Part shown: positions 61,801 to 64,000 of the stretch, in pieces
Numbering within the stretch: the stretch's first letter is position 1
How the letters are laid out: every line of letters starts with the position of its first letter
Assembly: GCF_030848805.1 (NCBI RefSeq)
Contig: NC_092359.1
Span: 726,001 to 790,000 of the forward strand
DNA: 64,000 bases
Direction of reading: 5' to 3'
DNA from: Temnothorax longispinosus
Lineage: Eukaryota; Arthropoda; Insecta; Hymenoptera; Formicidae
The notes under the pieces: generated by a model
The model's input: the letters and a program-made list of their open reading frames with translations, nothing else
Told to the model about the DNA's origin: nothing
Databases searched by the model: none
Program-made: the position numbers and the translations under genes

Positions 61801-64000
61801 GGTCTTTAACGATTCTCTTCAGCCGGTTATTCTTCGATACATCTAGCCTAATTAACGCAACCGAGTAGCCATTGCGAGCGTTGAAAAAGGACGGCAAGCC
61901 GTTTACCTGTTTACGATACTAAAAATACCGCAAATACGTCGGTCGTAACGAGATTCGACATCGTCATTTCCAGCGTTCCAGCTTATTCGGAGGCACGCGA
62001 AGCATCTAATCGAGGGTCATGAACATTCTGGACGCGCAAACACGCGCCCCGGGTGCAATCGTGGCCATCGCGGCCGATGGGAGAAACCGAATGACGATTC
62101 TCTCGCAATCGTCGTGTAAGGACTAACTGCACATTAGAATATTCGTGACCGGTCTCGATTTGCATTCCTCTTCCGACCCAAGGTCTCCGGCCGGAGCCGA
62201 CCCTTTTTCTACGGGCGGCAAAGGGCGAGCAAATCCATTCGCTTCTTCTATGCCTTTCTATCTTTCTCTTTCATTCTCTTTCTCTCTTATATTCTCCGTC
62301 GACCGTTTCTTCGAAGACGCTCGTCTCCAGCTAAAACGCGCACCGACGTGGTTTCCTCTCGCGAGGAACAAAACGCGCTGCTTCCTCGCGAGTTTTTGCG
62401 AGCGCGAGCGATTCGAAGCGTCCAGAGTGTTTTCCAAAGCTTAACATGTCGATAAGAAACGGTATTATAAATATACACGGAGCGTTCGACGCAAACGACT
62501 GAGATTTTCATTTCAGCGGAACCTCCGATAGAGTAATTACTCTAGAAACGGGTCGGCCAGATACCATGGTCGTTTTAATAAAGATTCACGATTCAATCAT
62601 CCAACCGAATGATTCGACCACTTATTCGCCAGTCTCTGTAGTTCGAGAGACACAATATTACGCGAGACTGAATAAGCGACTGCACTTGGCCGAGACAACG
62701 CGAAATGCCTTCGGCGATTACGAGATCCTCTCTCTCTTTGCTATTGATTAATTTTCTTAGAGCAGCTAAATGTTACGACGGCAACGATGCAATTTTCGGT
62801 CGCCCTATACGTAGTCCAACCAATTTTACGATACAAAACGCAAAGTAAGACGAAATAAAAATTTCAAGAATACTATACACCATAATGTGATACGCTGAAA
62901 ACAAAATTACATTTCATTCCGAGCAATTGTCCGAATACATTAGGTATAAATCTCGTATTAAGCTCGTCGAGCCTTACCAGGGCACTTTGTTGCGCGTACG
63001 TCGCGTCGCTTACGTCCAATCTGCATATGTAAGGATAATGGCGCGCGTTGCCGCGTGTAAATTATTTTTACATACGTGGGCACGAGAGCGCGTGAATACC
63101 TCGTGAATACGTACTCGTGTAGAGGAGCGTTTTTCTTGGGAAAAAAGAACCCGCCACTGCTATACCCGTATACGTAACGAGCTGCCCGATCGTGTTAAAA
63201 CCTCCGGGAGAGGGCAAGCCTCTTCACCTCGACCCCGTAATCGCAAGCGAGTTCACGGTTTCAGGTTCTAGGTCGTCCTCTCTTAAACCCCAGGCACGTA
63301 ACCGCAACAAGGGCGTGAGTAAAGCGGCCGTGCCGTGGCAACGGCGGGATGATCAACTCCTAATGATTCGCGATCACCGCGACTCGTTATTACGGGTCAT
63401 TCGCGGGTGTTCCGTCGTTAATTGCGGCACGACGGCGACGTCCGTCTCACGTTGAAAGTAAAAAGAAAGAAAAAAGAGAAAAGAGATCGGCATATCGATA
63501 ACGCGTTCAATGTTCAATCGCCGCCCGTGACATTACGTATTCCACGCATGATTCCACCGCACCGCGTCGTCCGCGTCACATTCCGCGCGGCTGCTATGAT
63601 TTCATTATATCCCACGAGAAACGAACTGTCTAAATATATCCAGCGAGACAGCGTCTACATAATAAGATACGCGGGTACGTAATCGATGAGCCGTGCTCCG
63701 GAGAAACGATCGGTAGTCGAAGGCGATGTTCTCAACTTGGAGCCCTCGTACCCGCCCACCGCTCGTCTTCTACATCGTAATGATTGATTATCCGGGCAAT
63801 GTAGTTATGCAAGGAAAAACGAGACGCGAAACGCTGTTTCACGGTTGCGATCTCCTGTCATGCGCGTTTGATTAAATCTTGGAATAGAAATCCAAAACTT
63901 CATTAATTTTATTAATTTTATTTTGTTGAAATATATACATATTATTAGCATCTTATAACATTTAATTTTTTATAATTCTTGGATTCTTTTATGAGAAAAA
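58840..64000. other. Upstream intron or 5' region of the carboxypeptidase gene; no exon found
   Basis: CpG-rich mosaic DNA. The missing carboxypeptidase exons (the one with His-Pro-Gly-Glu should come next) were looked for on the minus strand and not found. Reading frames such as 59,414-59,812, 60,590-60,907, 61,154-61,600 and 62,145-62,444 are Arg/Ser-rich and show no domain. It is probably a long intron. Confidence 0.5.

Noticed and set aside
1..64000. tRNA or rRNA genes, CRISPR arrays, integrated virus, complete transposons, telomeric TTAGG arrays
   Set aside because: Scanned by eye for B-box-like GGTTCGANNCC, repeat-spacer patterns, reverse transcriptase or transposase motifs and TTAGG runs; none was convincing.

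Overview
This window is animal nuclear DNA, almost certainly from an insect. The genes have spliced exons with GT/AG junctions, AT-rich introns and intergenic DNA with scattered CpG-rich islands, arthropod-type core promoter elements, simple-sequence repeats, and no operons. The protein sequences and the compact spacing fit Hymenoptera, most likely an ant; that is inference from pattern, not from a search. I rebuilt seven gene models by hand from splice signals and reading phase.

Layout: (1) 1-16,980 holds no gene I can support, only AT-rich DNA with microsatellites. (2) 16,981-23,321 minus: a secreted IGFBP-domain protein whose single domain is split by a 6 kb intron; its 3' end is unresolved. 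(3) 23,322-28,729: CpG-rich intergenic DNA with possible 5' exons. (4) 28,730-35,091 plus: NUP188, a nuclear pore scaffold protein, complete in six exons (1,928 aa). (5) 36,302-39,249 minus: MIER1, an ELM2-SANT chromatin co-repressor, complete (656 aa), apparently with a start codon split by an intron. NUP188 and MIER1 converge. (6) 41,564-42,632 plus: an insect tetraspan membrane protein (254 aa). (7) 44,096-44,458 minus: the last coding exon of an unrecognised two-span membrane protein. (8) 49,985-54,682 plus: a UCP2-like mitochondrial uncoupling carrier (321 aa), with a textbook CCAAT/TATA/Inr promoter and non-coding first exon 4 kb upstream and a 32-codon upstream ORF. (9) 56,932-58,839 minus: the C-terminal four exons of a CCP1/Nna1-type cytosolic carboxypeptidase (tubulin deglutamylase family), whose remaining exons lie beyond the window or were not found. 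(10) 58,840-64,000: no exon found, probably intron or 5' region of that gene.

The genes are unrelated housekeeping or developmental genes and share no pathway that I can see. No prokaryote-like system, virus, CRISPR array or large transposon is visible. The unexplained structures best worth a second look are the split start codon of MIER1, a long inverted repeat just after the NUP188 stop codon, a 123-bp TTAA-bounded inverted-repeat element at 48.8 kb, the composite promoter at 45.9 kb, the upstream ORF of the uncoupling protein, and a cluster of CRE-like sites upstream of MIER1.
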